The translations under genes and the position numbers were made by a program. Source: Granulicella sp. (GTDB lineage Bacteria; Acidobacteriota; Terriglobia; Terriglobales; Acidobacteriaceae). Taken from it: 64,000 nt of DNA. Below the pieces are notes generated by a model. That model was not told the origin of the DNA. It did no database searches and saw nothing but the letters and a program-made list of their open reading frames with translations. The stretch lies in the NCBI GenBank assembly GCA_027452215.1, contig DAIDGQ010000039.1, forward strand, positions 62,001 through 126,000, in the 5' to 3' direction. The first letter of the stretch is position 1; each line of letters opens with the position of its first letter. Below are positions 50,213-60,278 of this stretch, one piece after another.

Positions 50213-51001
50213 ATGAAGCTCTCCTTTGCAGATCTCCTTGCAACTCAAAGGGTAACGTTCCGTTTTGTCACCGTGGTTTGGATCGCTTCTCTCTGCTTCA
50301 TCTCCTTCTCCGGCATCCTTCAGGCAAGCACCATCGCCCCTAAAGCCTCTCACCGCCACGCCACCCATCTGCGAAGAGCCATTCCCTCCGCCGAAAAGCC
50401 TCCAGCCCCAAAGAGGGTTAGCGCCCGAAAGAGAATCGCTGCCCATCTAACCCCGCCCACGCAAGCCAATCCGGAGCCAACTCCGCCGCAGACGCAGCCC
50501 CATGTACCGCCGTCGTCCAAGCCCGCCGCCACCGGCCAGCCGGCCCAAATCACACTAAAGAACGGTCTTCTAACCGTAACCGCAAATGACTCCGACCTCA
50601 ACCAGATTCTGACGGAGATTTCGAACCGCAGCGGCATGGCCATCGAAGGATCCATCCGAGGCATTCGAGTCTTTGGCATCTACGGCCCGGACACATCCAG
50701 CAGCGTTCTCACCGATCTCCTCACGGGGCTCGGCTACAACTTCATGATGATCGGAGCCACGCAAAACGGCCCTCCCCGCGAGCTGCAACTCACACTTCGC
50801 AGCCAAAACACAGCGCCGATTCCCGCCCCAACGCCCGCCACCCTCGCACCCAATCACCCCGATACTGCCCCCGAGCAAGAGGTACCCGGCCCCGGAGCCG
50901 TGACAACAGTCCCCCCCGAACCACAAAATCAACAAGATCGAGTCCAGCAGAACCTGCAGCGTCTCGAGCAGATGCGAGCACCCCAACGGCCCCCGCAATA
51001 A
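50213..51001 (+). CDS. Secreted protein with STN-like domain
   Basis: Pro-rich N-terminus then QITLKNGLLTVTANDSDLNQILTEISNRSGMAIEGSIRGIRVFGIYGPDTSSSVLTDLLTGLGYNFMMI. Confidence 0.65.
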   Translation: MKLSFADLLATQRVTFRFVTVVWIASLCFISFSGILQASTIAPKASHRHATHLRRAIPSAEKPPAPKRVSARKRIAAHLTPPTQANPEPTPPQTQPHVPPSSKPAATGQPAQITLKNGLLTVTANDSDLNQILTEISNRSGMAIEGSIRGIRVFGIYGPDTSSSVLTDLLTGLGYNFMMIGATQNGPPRELQLTLRSQNTAPIPAPTPATLAPNHPDTAPEQEVPGPGAVTTVPPEPQNQQDRVQQNLQRLEQMRAPQRPPQ

Positions 51002-51270
51002 ACATGCCCCCGCGAAACATTCCAGCCTGGCAACTCCGGTCTCGCCTTCGTCTCACCACAGCGAACGTCCTGCCAAATTCCCGGGTTCAGAATTCGGGGC
51101 CTTGCGCTCCGCCGAACGACCGCAAAATCTCATAGCCATCGCCCTGCACTGGAGCCTTTTCCCGTTCCCAAACTCCACGCACGTACAGTGTCTGTTTCTT
51201 TAGCATGCCGCCCTCCATAAAGACAAAATATCGAAGTAGCACCACAAGTAGCACCGGCACTTTGGACGCG

Positions 51271-51296
51271 AAAAAGCCTCTCAGGCTGAGAGGCTT
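51271..51296 (-). terminator. Terminator downstream of tRNA-Leu(CAA)
   Basis: AAGCCTCTC-AGGCT-GAGAGGCTT stem, with T-run on the minus strand. Confidence 0.75.
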
Positions 51297-51334
51297 TGGT
51301 CCTTGTAACCTATTCATTTTGTCGAGCTTATCTG

Positions 51335-51421
51335 TGGTGCCGGGAGGGGGGGTCGAACCCCCACGAGGTTGCCCTCGGCGGATTTTGAGTCCGCTGCGTC
51401 TGCCAGTTCCGCCATCCCGGC
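51335..51421 (-). tRNA. tRNA-Leu (anticodon CAA), CCA encoded
   Basis: Minus strand GCCGGGATGGCGGAACTGGCAGACGCAGCGGACTCAAAATCCGCCGAGGGCAACCTCGTGGGGGTTCGACCCCCCCTCCCGGCACCA; cloverleaf with variable arm; loop CTCAAAA. Confidence 0.95.
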
Positions 51422-51465
51422 GCTTCTCAAGTTTACCTCACCCATCGCCGCCTGCGCACGAGAAA

Positions 51466-52482
51466 CTAATGCACACCATCCGCTGGCCGCAACGGCGCCA
51501 ACTCCGTCGCGCATGCCACCGCATTCGTCGCCGCGATACGCAGGTTATCCGCAGCCATCCACACCCACAAGCAGCTTCCCTCCCTGGACGCCGCCGCGCT
51601 CACACTCACAACCACCTCGTCCTTACCGGCGGCACTCTCATTGCTGGGCGAAGGCTCCTCCACCACATCCAACCCCTCGCCATGCAGCGCGGCGCGCACG
51701 GTCTCGGCCTCTACTCCCGACCCAAACTCCAAGAACACTGACGCCGTATAGCCGTGAAACACAGGTGCCTCGATCAATTGCAGCACAATCCTATCAGCCC
51801 CTTCGCCTCCCAACAGCGACCCAAGTTGCCGATGAATCGTCGCCCGCACCGTCTCTAGGCTCACCTTCGCGGCCTCACCCAGCGACGACACCAGGTTGAA
51901 CGCAACCTGCGTATCGTAGACATCCTTCTTCAGCGGCTTAAACGCCAATAATCCAACCGTCTGCTGATGCAGTTCCTCCACCCCGGCGCTCCCGCACTCC
52001 GACGCTGGTCGCATCACGGTCGCAGCCATTCTCGTCAGCCCAAAAGCTTGCAGCCTCGCCTGCAGCATTCCCAGCATCACCGCCACCGGATGCGCCGGAA
52101 CCAACGCCACCGTCGCCAAATTCGCAGCCGTTCCACCCTTCATACCGGCAGCACGCACCAGCACCTGTGGCTGCCCCTCCAGCGCTCCGGTCAGGTCGAC
52201 AATACTCGCTCCCGCCTCATGAGCATTCTTCCAAAACGCCAGCGTAGTCGCCGCCTCTCCCGCAAAAAACGCCACGTCGATACCCGAAAACGCCTCTGCC
52301 GAGATGGGCTGAATGACCATCGCCTCTTCGCCCGCCGCAGTCATCTGCCCACCCGCTTCCTCCGCATCCAGAAGCGTCAAATCCCACACCACGGCGGTCG
52401 CTTTGCTCAGCTCTTCTGCCAACTCTTTGCCGAGCAGCGATGATGCTCCAACCACGGCTCCGCGCAATATTCTTCCAGCCAT
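51466..52482 (-). CDS. Aspartate-semialdehyde dehydrogenase-like protein (USG-1-like, catalytic Cys apparently absent)
   Basis: RGAVVGASSLLGKELAEEL Rossmann start, DVAFFAGEA, C-terminal VWMAADNLRIAATNAVACATELAPLRP; no PNCST-type motif. Confidence 0.8.
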   Translation of the reverse strand: MAGRILRGAVVGASSLLGKELAEELSKATAVVWDLTLLDAEEAGGQMTAAGEEAMVIQPISAEAFSGIDVAFFAGEAATTLAFWKNAHEAGASIVDLTGALEGQPQVLVRAAGMKGGTAANLATVALVPAHPVAVMLGMLQARLQAFGLTRMAATVMRPASECGSAGVEELHQQTVGLLAFKPLKKDVYDTQVAFNLVSSLGEAAKVSLETVRATIHRQLGSLLGGEGADRIVLQLIEAPVFHGYTASVFLEFGSGVEAETVRAALHGEGLDVVEEPSPSNESAAGKDEVVVSVSAAASREGSCLWVWMAADNLRIAATNAVACATELAPLRPADGVH

Positions 52483-52546
52483 CTCAATCCTCTGCTTATC
52501 CCGCTGGTCTTCCGTTCACCATGAACGTCTCCAGCGATCCATCTCT

Positions 52547-53386
52547 TCACACCGCGCTCATGCGTCGTTCCCACGAGTACGCCAATCGAGCAGCTACACC
52601 GGACACCAGGTATCCCAGCGCAATCACCAACAACGCCACCTGGTCCCACTCCGCAATCACGCCAATCACCACCACCAGCACTACTAGCAACCGTCCCGGT
52701 TTGCGAGTCCCTACATCAATCTCCTTACCACTCCAGAAACGCCAGCTGCTCACCATCAGAAACCCTGTAAACGCCACCAGCGCCAGCCACACCAGCGCCA
52801 GCCACAGGTTATGGATGGGCGATCCACCCTCAAAATGGATCACCGCGGCCAGCACGCCAGCACCCGCTGGAATGGGCATTCCTACAAAATATTTGCGGCC
52901 CGGTCGCCCTGGATTCCGTGGCTGCGGATTCACGCTGATGTTGAACCGTGCCAGCCGGCACGCGCCCGAGATCAGAAACAGAAAGCACACCACCACCCCA
53001 AAGTGCATCACACGCGCTTCGATCTCCGGATGCAGCGACGGTGTCAATTGCCGCACGCCCCACAGATACGCCAGCAGGCTCGGCGCCACGCCGAACGTAA
53101 TCACATCCGCCAGCGAGTCAAGCTCCTTGCCAAACGCACTGGACGTGTTCGTCATCCTCGCAATGCGGCCGTCCAGACCGTCAAAAATAATCGCAAACGC
53201 AATCGCCAGCGAGGCATGATCGAACGCCGCCGCAGCCAGCGCAGGGTTCGACATCACCGACCCGCGAATGCTCTGCATGATGATGTAGTACCCCAGCGCA
53301 ATACTGCCCGAGGTAAAAAGCGACGGCACCACATACATGCCCCGTCGCGCCGGTGACTGTCGAACTACCTCCTCCGCCTGGCTCAT
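52547..53386 (-). CDS. pssA: CDP-diacylglycerol--serine O-phosphatidyltransferase
   Basis: CDP-alcohol phosphotransferase motif DGLDGRIARMTNTSSAFGKELDSLADVITFG. Start MSQAEEV gives a 4-bp overlap with psd. Confidence 0.9.
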   Translation of the reverse strand: MSQAEEVVRQSPARRGMYVVPSLFTSGSIALGYYIIMQSIRGSVMSNPALAAAAFDHASLAIAFAIIFDGLDGRIARMTNTSSAFGKELDSLADVITFGVAPSLLAYLWGVRQLTPSLHPEIEARVMHFGVVVCFLFLISGACRLARFNISVNPQPRNPGRPGRKYFVGMPIPAGAGVLAAVIHFEGGSPIHNLWLALVWLALVAFTGFLMVSSWRFWSGKEIDVGTRKPGRLLVVLVVVIGVIAEWDQVALLVIALGYLVSGVAARLAYSWERRMSAV

Positions 53387-54045
53387 CCTCTCCGTCCGTC
53401 GGAGGACTTGGTCGACGCGTCCTCGGCATACCCAGGTAGCACACCCAGCACTGAACTCCCGCCCTTCACCCGATCCCCCGGCTTTACCCGCAACTCCACA
53501 TCCGCCGGCATCAGGACATCCACGCGCGACCCAAACTTGATCATCCCCATCCGCTGTCCCCGTTCCACAATATCTCCCGTATGCACATCGCACACGATGC
53601 GTCGCGCCAGCAGTCCTGCGATCTGCTTGAAGCTCACGCTATGCGTCCCGTCATCGATCACAATCAGCGTCTGCTCATTCAGCACCGCCGACTCGGCATT
53701 CATCGCATTCAAAAACTGCCCCTCGCGATATTCCATCAGCGTAACCTTCCCGCTCATCGGAATGCGATTCACGTGGACATCAAACACGCTCAGGAAGATG
53801 CTCACCCGGAACCGGCTTCCCGCCGTAGTCTCAATCCACTCCGCCTCTTCCACCTTGCCATCGCCAGGAGAGACAATGATCCCCTGGCCGGTCGGAATCT
53901 CGCGCTGAGGGTCCCGGAAAAACCAGAGAAAAAAGGCAGCCAGCAATACCGGAATCGCCGTCAGGCTCACCCATTGCGTGCCCAGCCACACCAGCACTGC
54001 CACCACCATCAACGAAATTCCGTAGTAAAGACCATCCCGAACCAT
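53383..54045 (-). CDS. psd: Phosphatidylserine decarboxylase family protein
   Basis: FFRDPQREIPTGQGIIVSPGDGKVEE, FLSVFDVHVNRIPMSGKV, C-terminal KFGSRVDVLMP. Confidence 0.92.
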   Translation of the reverse strand: MVRDGLYYGISLMVVAVLVWLGTQWVSLTAIPVLLAAFFLWFFRDPQREIPTGQGIIVSPGDGKVEEAEWIETTAGSRFRVSIFLSVFDVHVNRIPMSGKVTLMEYREGQFLNAMNAESAVLNEQTLIVIDDGTHSVSFKQIAGLLARRIVCDVHTGDIVERGQRMGMIKFGSRVDVLMPADVELRVKPGDRVKGGSSVLGVLPGYAEDASTKSSDGRRG

Positions 54046-54131
54046 AGGCCACGATTATACCTTCGCAGCCCTCTCGCCCCTGCCAACCATTTCAGCCCGT
54101 GTACCTCCGCAGCCGAATCCCAACGCCTCCC

Positions 54132-54620
54132 TCACCGCAACGCGTTGCCCCGCAGCATCGCCGTCATCAGCACCGCATCCTCCACCGGCTCACGATAATA
54201 CCCCCGCCGTCTTCCCATCTCGCAAAACCCCAGCTCCGCATACAGCGCCTGCGCCCCTTCACTCGACGCGCGCACCTCGAGCTCCATCCTCTCCGCCTCG
54301 CACTCTCGTGCCCACTCCATCGCAGCCCTGCAAACCGCTCTCCCCACGCCCTGCCGCCGAGCACCTTCCGCCACCGCAACGCTCTCCAACTCCGCCACCT
54401 CGAACGAGCAGCTCACCACCGCAAACCCCACAATCCCGCCATCACCCTCCACCAAAAAACATCTGCGCGCACTCCCGCTTCCCTCTCCATCCCCGAGCAC
54501 GCCCAGCCACACACCTTCTCCCCACTGCGGAGCCTCCACACTCCCTCGCTCGATCGCAAGAATCGACTCCAGATCCCCTAACTCAGCACGCCGCACCCTC
54601 CACCCTGCCGCCCTCATCAA
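54132..54620 (-). CDS. rimI: Ribosomal-protein-alanine N-acetyltransferase-like GNAT
   Basis: GNAT motif VAEGARRQGVGRAVCRAAMEWA, EVRASSEGAQALYAELGF; 4-bp overlap with tsaB. Confidence 0.85.
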   Translation of the reverse strand: MMRAAGWRVRRAELGDLESILAIERGSVEAPQWGEGVWLGVLGDGEGSGSARRCFLVEGDGGIVGFAVVSCSFEVAELESVAVAEGARRQGVGRAVCRAAMEWARECEAERMELEVRASSEGAQALYAELGFCEMGRRRGYYREPVEDAVLMTAMLRGNALR

Positions 54621-55288
54621 ACCCCCGCGCCAGGAGCTCTGCCCGTCTCCCCCGGCTTGCGATAGATATCACTCTCTTCGCGAACATAGTTCGCATCCGT
54701 CAGCGACACGTCACTCCCACCCTCCCGCATCCTCCGCAACACAGCTCCCACCGCATCGCCCAAATGCAGCGAACGCAACACCGGCTTACACGCAGCAAGC
54801 CGCTCGATCAAACGTTCTTCTGCAACGATCAAAGCCCTCCCACCCGCCAGCCCTTCAACAGCATCCCCCGCGCAAAGCCACTCGCGAGCAGACCGCACCT
54901 CGCGGACATACAACTCGCCGCGCCCTGCATCCAGCGCCACCAGCCCTTCCTTCAGCGCGGCCGCGTCCGCCAGCACCTCCAGCCGGGACACCGCGGCCAT
55001 CCGCAGCCCCGCCGCCTCGCACAGCCCCTTCGCCGTCGCCAGTCCCGCGCGCATTCCTGTAAACGATCCCGGCCCGTTCACCACCCCGACCGCGTCCAAC
55101 TCCGCCAGCCGCCAGCCCACCTGCTCCAGCAGCCTCCGTACCGCCGACACAATCTGCGCCGAAGCGCTCCCCCGCGCCACATCCTCCGACGCCACCACTT
55201 GCGCCCCCACACTCAGCACCACACCCGCCGTCTCCCCGCAAGTGTCGATTAACAGCAGCCGTTCCGTCGCACTCATCAGCGTCTCCAC
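54617..55288 (-). CDS. tsaB: tRNA threonylcarbamoyladenosine biosynthesis protein TsaB
   Basis: LLLIDTCGETAGVVL, VVNGPGSFTGMRAGLATAKGLCEAAGL. Confidence 0.92.
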   Translation of the reverse strand: METLMSATERLLLIDTCGETAGVVLSVGAQVVASEDVARGSASAQIVSAVRRLLEQVGWRLAELDAVGVVNGPGSFTGMRAGLATAKGLCEAAGLRMAAVSRLEVLADAAALKEGLVALDAGRGELYVREVRSAREWLCAGDAVEGLAGGRALIVAEERLIERLAACKPVLRSLHLGDAVGAVLRRMREGGSDVSLTDANYVREESDIYRKPGETGRAPGAGV

Positions 55289-55330
55289 CCTCCGAGCATA
55301 CCTCGCCCACAGCTCGAAGGGTGGGCCGCC

Positions 55331-57781
55331 TTACTCCGTCGCTGCCAGCACCTCTTCGCGAACCTCTTCGTCCTGGACCACTTCGTTCACTGTCTTCGGC
55401 AGAGCAATCTCCAGCACGTCTTCAATCCGAGAAGCGTAGTGGATCGTCACGCCTTCAATCTGCTCAGCCGACAAGTCCTCTTCGACATTCGCCTTCACAT
55501 CGATCGGTAGAATCACATCGCGAACGCCCGCCCGTTTGGCCGCAAGAAACTTCTCCTTGATGCCGCCCACCGGAAGCACATTCCCGCTCAGCGTAATCTC
55601 TCCCGTCATCGCCAGCAGAGGATGGATCGGACGATCAAGCAGCAGGCTCACCAACGCCGTCGCCATCGTCACGCCAGCACTCGGCCCGTCCTTCGGAATC
55701 GCTCCCGCGGGAACATGGATATGCAGATCAATGTCCTTCAGCACATCGTCGTCCAGCCCCAGCGAAAGTGCATTCGACCGCACCCACGTCAGCGCCGCCT
55801 GCATCGACTCCTTCATCACGTCGCCGATCTGCCCGGTCATCGTGAATCCGCCCTTGCCCTTCATCTTGTTGGCCTCGATAAAGAGCACGTCGCCTCCCGC
55901 CGGAGTCCACGCCAGACCAACCGCCACACCTGGCCGCTTCGTCCGTTCGGCGATCTCCGTATCCACGCGAACCTTGATGCCGCCAAGGAACTCATGCACT
56001 ACCTCGGGCGTCACCACCAGCTTCTCGGTGCGTCCCTCCGCAACCTGCCGAGCCGTCTTCCGGCACACCGTCCCGATCAACTGCTCCAGCCGGCGAACTC
56101 CGGCCTCACGCGTATAGTGCCGCGCAATCAGGCCCACGCTCTCCGTCGGAAACTCGATCAGCGGCTCCTGCCCTTCCTTCACGTCGATCCCGTTTTCCTT
56201 GATCTGCCGCGGAATCAAATACCGCTCCGCGATATTCACCTTCTCCTCTTCCGTATACCCCGTTAGCTCGATAATCTCCATGCGATCGAGCAGTGGAGCC
56301 GGAATCGTATCCAGCTGGTTCGCCGTGCAGATAAACAGCACCTTGCTCAAGTCGAACGGCTGATCCAGGTAGTTGTCGCGGAACGTATTGTTCTGCTCCG
56401 GATCCAGCGTCTCGAGCAGCGCGCTCGCCGGATCGCCGCGGAAGTCTCTCCCCAGCTTGTCAATCTCATCCAGCATGAACACCGGATCATTCACCTCGAC
56501 CCTCTTCAGGTGCTGAATAATCTGTCCCGGCAGAGCTCCGATATACGTCCGCCGATGCCCGCGAATCTCCGCCTCATCGTGCATGCCGCCCAGAGAAATC
56601 CTTGAGAACTTCCTCCCCAGCGCCCGCGCAATCGACCGTCCCAGCGACGTCTTACCCACTCCCGGAGGCCCCACGAAGCAAAGGATCGGCCCCTTCATAT
56701 CCGGCTTCAACCGCCGCACACTCAGGTAGTCCAGAATCCGGTCCTTCACCTTCTTCAGGCCATAGTGGTCCTCATCCAGAAACTCCTTGGCCTTCTTGAT
56801 ATCCACTCCCTCAGACGAGCTCTTCGACCAGGGCAGCACTGCCAGCCACTCCACATAGTTCCGCGTCAGCGAGTAATCCGCCGCCGCCGGATTCATCCTC
56901 GCCAGCCGCGCCAGCTCCTTCAGCGCGTCCTTCTTGGTCTCTTCCGGCATGCCCGCGGCTTCAATCTTTTCCTTCAGATCCGCAACGTCCTTCTGCGTCT
57001 CATCCAGGTCGCCCAGCTCCTTCTGGATCGCCTTCATCTGCTCGCGGAGATAGAAATCCCGCTGCGACTGCTGCACTGAATCCTGCACCTCGCTCTGGAT
57101 CTTGTTGCGCAGCTGCTGCACTCCCAGCTCCTTCGCCAGGTGACCGTTCAGCATCTCCAGCCGAGCCTTCACATCCGCCGTCTCCAGCAGCTCCTGCTTC
57201 TCCGCCGTCGTCAAAAACGGAAGGCTCGCCGCAATAAAATCCGCCAGCCTTGATGGCTCATCGATATTCAACGCAATCGTTTGCAAATCATCCGACAGCG
57301 TCGACGACGACGTCACAATCTCCTGAAACTGCGCCAGCACATTCCTCTGCAGCGCCTCAGCCTCCGGCGTCCGCTCCGGAGCCTTGTCCTCCAGCGAGCT
57401 ATACTCCGCCGTCAGAAACGGCTGCGTCTGGCTGAACTCCCCCAGCTTCACCCGCTCCATCCCCTCCGTAAATACAAAGAGGCTCTGGTTCGGCATCTTC
57501 ACCACTTTATGAACCGTCGCGCGCGTCCCAATCGCGTGCAGATCTCCTCCCTCCGGGGCATCCTGCCGCGCATCCCGCTGCGCCACCACCAGGATCGTCT
57601 TCTCCTCCCCCAGCGACTGGATCAGTTGGATCGAGCTCTCCCGGCCCACCGTCAGCGGCAGCACTGCATGTGGGAAAAGCACCGTATCCCGCACTGGAAG
57701 AACAGGATACGATTTCGCCCTGCCCTCGGTCCCGCCCGTCCTGCCGCTCGACCTGATCACGCTTACAAATTCAGTAGCCAT
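55331..57781 (-). CDS. lon: ATP-dependent Lon protease
   Basis: LCFVGPPGVGKTSLGRSIARALGRKFSRISLGGMHDEAEIRGHRRTYIGALPG; catalytic PKDGPSAGVTMATALVSLL. Start MATEFVSV. Confidence 0.97.
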   Translation of the reverse strand: MATEFVSVIRSSGRTGGTEGRAKSYPVLPVRDTVLFPHAVLPLTVGRESSIQLIQSLGEEKTILVVAQRDARQDAPEGGDLHAIGTRATVHKVVKMPNQSLFVFTEGMERVKLGEFSQTQPFLTAEYSSLEDKAPERTPEAEALQRNVLAQFQEIVTSSSTLSDDLQTIALNIDEPSRLADFIAASLPFLTTAEKQELLETADVKARLEMLNGHLAKELGVQQLRNKIQSEVQDSVQQSQRDFYLREQMKAIQKELGDLDETQKDVADLKEKIEAAGMPEETKKDALKELARLARMNPAAADYSLTRNYVEWLAVLPWSKSSSEGVDIKKAKEFLDEDHYGLKKVKDRILDYLSVRRLKPDMKGPILCFVGPPGVGKTSLGRSIARALGRKFSRISLGGMHDEAEIRGHRRTYIGALPGQIIQHLKRVEVNDPVFMLDEIDKLGRDFRGDPASALLETLDPEQNNTFRDNYLDQPFDLSKVLFICTANQLDTIPAPLLDRMEIIELTGYTEEEKVNIAERYLIPRQIKENGIDVKEGQEPLIEFPTESVGLIARHYTREAGVRRLEQLIGTVCRKTARQVAEGRTEKLVVTPEVVHEFLGGIKVRVDTEIAERTKRPGVAVGLAWTPAGGDVLFIEANKMKGKGGFTMTGQIGDVMKESMQAALTWVRSNALSLGLDDDVLKDIDLHIHVPAGAIPKDGPSAGVTMATALVSLLLDRPIHPLLAMTGEITLSGNVLPVGGIKEKFLAAKRAGVRDVILPIDVKANVEEDLSAEQIEGVTIHYASRIEDVLEIALPKTVNEVVQDEEVREEVLAATE

Positions 57782-58087
57782 AATTGAGTGTCCTTCTATC
57801 AACTTTCTTGAATAGGATGCACTAGGATATGCGTTCGATGCAACCCTTTTTGCTCTCCCCTCATCTCCGGGCCCGAACGTCGTTAGCGTCCCTCTCCTCA
57901 TCGGCGAAGCCGCCGCTTCCATCAGTCCTCGCCCCCGTCCCACCCGGCCCGACGAACTGCGAATCCCCCGACACCCTCAAACTTCAATCAATAAGATGCC
58001 AGCCCGTCCACTCTCAGAAGCCCAAATTCCCGGATATTTACGACTCCATTGCAACCCGACCCGCAAGCCGTTACGCTAGTACCTGCT

Positions 58088-58171
58088 GCGGGAGTGGTGA
58101 AATGGCAGACACGCAGGTCTTAGAAGCCTGTGCCGTAAGGCGTAGGGGTTCAAGTCCCCTCTCCCGCACCA
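58088..58171 (+). tRNA. tRNA-Leu (anticodon TAG), CCA encoded
   Basis: GCGGGAGTGGTGAAATGGCAGACACGCAGGTCTTAGAAGCCTGTGCCGTAAGGCGTAGGGGTTCAAGTCCCCTCTCCCGCACCA; loop CTTAGAA. Confidence 0.95.
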
Positions 58172-58275
58172 AAAGGTCATAGCAACGCGCAAGCAACGGT
58201 GGGGGTTCAAGTCCCCCCTCCCGCACCAAAAGGTCATAGTTACGCGCAAACAACATTAGGGGTTCAACCCCCACA
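58145..58275 (+). repeat. 57-bp tandem repeat derived from the tRNA-Leu T-arm/acceptor 3' end and flank
   Basis: GGGGTTCAA occurs at 58145, 58202 and 58259 (exact 57-bp period). Copies 1 and 2 match at 50/57 positions by hand count; copy 3 is degenerate. Confidence 0.9.
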
Positions 58276-58297
58276 TCCCTCCACTCTCCAGGACCCC

Positions 58298-58624
58298 ATG
58301 AGCCAGACCATCACCCAGCCCGACAACACCCGCATCACCATCGATAAATCCGCCGACTACCGCGACACCTACGCCAACAGCGTCCAGGTCCGCCTCTCCA
58401 TCTGGGACTTCTTCCTGGTCTTCGGCACCATCGACCAGCAGGCCCCCGACCAGGTCCGCGTCGAAAACTTCCAGGGCATCTACCTCAGCCCCCAGCAGGC
58501 CAAGGCCCTCTCCAACGTCCTCAGCCACAACGTCGCCCAGTACGAGCAGACCTTCGGCACCATCTCCCTGGAAGGCCCCGGAGTCCAGCACTTCGACGTA
58601 CCCGGCAACGGCCCCGTCCACTAA
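58298..58624 (+). CDS. DUF3467 family protein
   Basis: MSQTITQPDNTRITIDKSADYRDTYANSVQVRLSIWDFFLVFGTI...NFQGIYLSPQQAKALSNVLSHNVAQYEQTFG. Confidence 0.82.
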   Translation: MSQTITQPDNTRITIDKSADYRDTYANSVQVRLSIWDFFLVFGTIDQQAPDQVRVENFQGIYLSPQQAKALSNVLSHNVAQYEQTFGTISLEGPGVQHFDVPGNGPVH

Positions 58625-58629
58625 CTCTC

Positions 58630-60276
58630 GTGGAGCCTCCCACCCATCGTCTGCGAGCAGCCGCTAACTCCCTGGCGGCCGCCCCCTCCGCGCTCCTCTT
58701 CGCCCTCTTCTTCGCAGCCGTCGCTCTCACCCACCTCACCCTACTTCGCCTTCCCTACTTCTGGGACGAAGGAGGCTACTACATTCCCGCCGCGCTCGAC
58801 TTCTACCACACCGGCCAGATCATCCCCCACTTCACCAACGCCCACCCTCCCCTTCCCAACATCCTCCTCGGCACCCTCTGGCATCTCGTCGGCTACCACA
58901 TCCTCGCGACCCGCCTGCTCATCTCCGCCTTCGCCGCCGCCGCACTGCTGGCCATCTTCCGCCTCACCCAGCGTCTACTCGACGCCCCCGCCGCCGTCGC
59001 CGTAACCCTCCTCACCGCCACCTACCCCATCTGGTTCGCGCAAAGCACCCTGGCGCATGCCGACATCGTAGCCGCAGCCTTCACCCTCTGGGCCTTCGCT
59101 CTCTACCTCCCCGCGCGAGGCGCCCCAACTCTCCGCCAGCAGCTCTCTATCGCCGCGCTCTTCTCTCTCGCCGCGCTCTCTAAAGAAACCGCCATCGTCC
59201 AGCCCGCAGCCCTCGCCGCGCTCGAGCTCTTCCTCCTCCTCCGCAATCTCCGAAGCCCTGACCTCCATAGCCCAGACCTCCGCCGCCAGCATATCGCCTG
59301 GATCGCGACCCTCGCCTTCCCCCTCCTGCCGCTCGTCGCCTGGTTCGCCTACCACCATCACGTCACCGGCTTCACCTTCGGCAACCCCGAATACCTCCGT
59401 TACAACGCCACCGCCAACCTCACCGCCGCACACATCCTCCAGGCCCTCCGCTTCCGCTTCCTCCACCTCTTTTGGCAGCGCAATATCTGGCTCCCTCTCC
59501 TCTTCGCCGCCGCCAGCCTCTTCCTCCCCCGCCGAGCCGACGCCCCCAATACCCTCACCTCCGCCACCCTCCGCGTCATCGCCGTCCTCATCGCAGCCAA
59601 CTGGCTCGCCTTCTCCATCCTCGGAGGAGCTCTCCTCACCCGCTATCTCCTTCCCATCTATCCCCTCATCCTCCTGGTCTGCGTCAACATCTGGAGAACC
59701 CGCACCCACTGGGCTCCCGCCTTCACCGCCCTCACCGCCGCGGCCTTCCTCAGCGCCCTCTGGCTCAACCCTCCCACCTCCTTCGCGCCGGAGGACAACC
59801 TCACCTACCGCGACATGATCGTCGTCGATCAGGAGGCCATCGACTTCGTCGCCCAGCACTATCCCAACGCCACCATCCTCACCGCCTGGCCCGTCGCCGC
59901 CGACGTCTTCCGCCCCGAGCTAGGCTACGTCCAGCGTCCCCTCAAGGCCATCTCCATCGAAGACTTCACAGTCCCCCAGATTCAAAAAGCCGCCAAGGAA
60001 TCCAACCGCTACGACACAGCCATCGTCTTCACCACGCACTTCGTCACACCCTCTTTCCGCCGCTATCTGATGGCCCACCCCAACTCCAGCCGGGGCCGCG
60101 AGTTCGCCGCCACCCGCGACCTCACACCCACCGAAATCGCCGCCCTCCTCGGAGGCCAGATCGTCTGGCAGGACGACCTCCACGGCGAATGGGCCGCCGT
60201 CCTCCGCTTCAACCGCTCCTACGATGCCAGCCTAGAGCCCCCCTCCAACCAGCACCTTCCAATCCATAGCTATTAG
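58630..60276 (+). CDS. GT39-like membrane glycosyltransferase
   Basis: PYFWDEGGYYIPAALDFYHTGQIIPHFTNAHPPLPNILLGTLWHLVG and about 10 TM helices. Confidence 0.8.
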   Translation: MEPPTHRLRAAANSLAAAPSALLFALFFAAVALTHLTLLRLPYFWDEGGYYIPAALDFYHTGQIIPHFTNAHPPLPNILLGTLWHLVGYHILATRLLISAFAAAALLAIFRLTQRLLDAPAAVAVTLLTATYPIWFAQSTLAHADIVAAAFTLWAFALYLPARGAPTLRQQLSIAALFSLAALSKETAIVQPAALAALELFLLLRNLRSPDLHSPDLRRQHIAWIATLAFPLLPLVAWFAYHHHVTGFTFGNPEYLRYNATANLTAAHILQALRFRFLHLFWQRNIWLPLLFAAASLFLPRRADAPNTLTSATLRVIAVLIAANWLAFSILGGALLTRYLLPIYPLILLVCVNIWRTRTHWAPAFTALTAAAFLSALWLNPPTSFAPEDNLTYRDMIVVDQEAIDFVAQHYPNATILTAWPVAADVFRPELGYVQRPLKAISIEDFTVPQIQKAAKESNRYDTAIVFTTHFVTPSFRRYLMAHPNSSRGREFAATRDLTPTEIAALLGGQIVWQDDLHGEWAAVLRFNRSYDASLEPPSNQHLPIHSY

Positions 60277-60278
60277 CT

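Noticed and set aside
58145-58275. Short CRISPR-like array
   Set aside because: Repeats are contiguous 57-bp tandem units derived from the tRNA 3' end, not identical repeats separated by unique spacers, and no cas genes are present.
58975-59859. 294-aa minus-strand ORF
   Set aside because: Antisense to GT39-like gene; Glu/Gly-rich low complexity.
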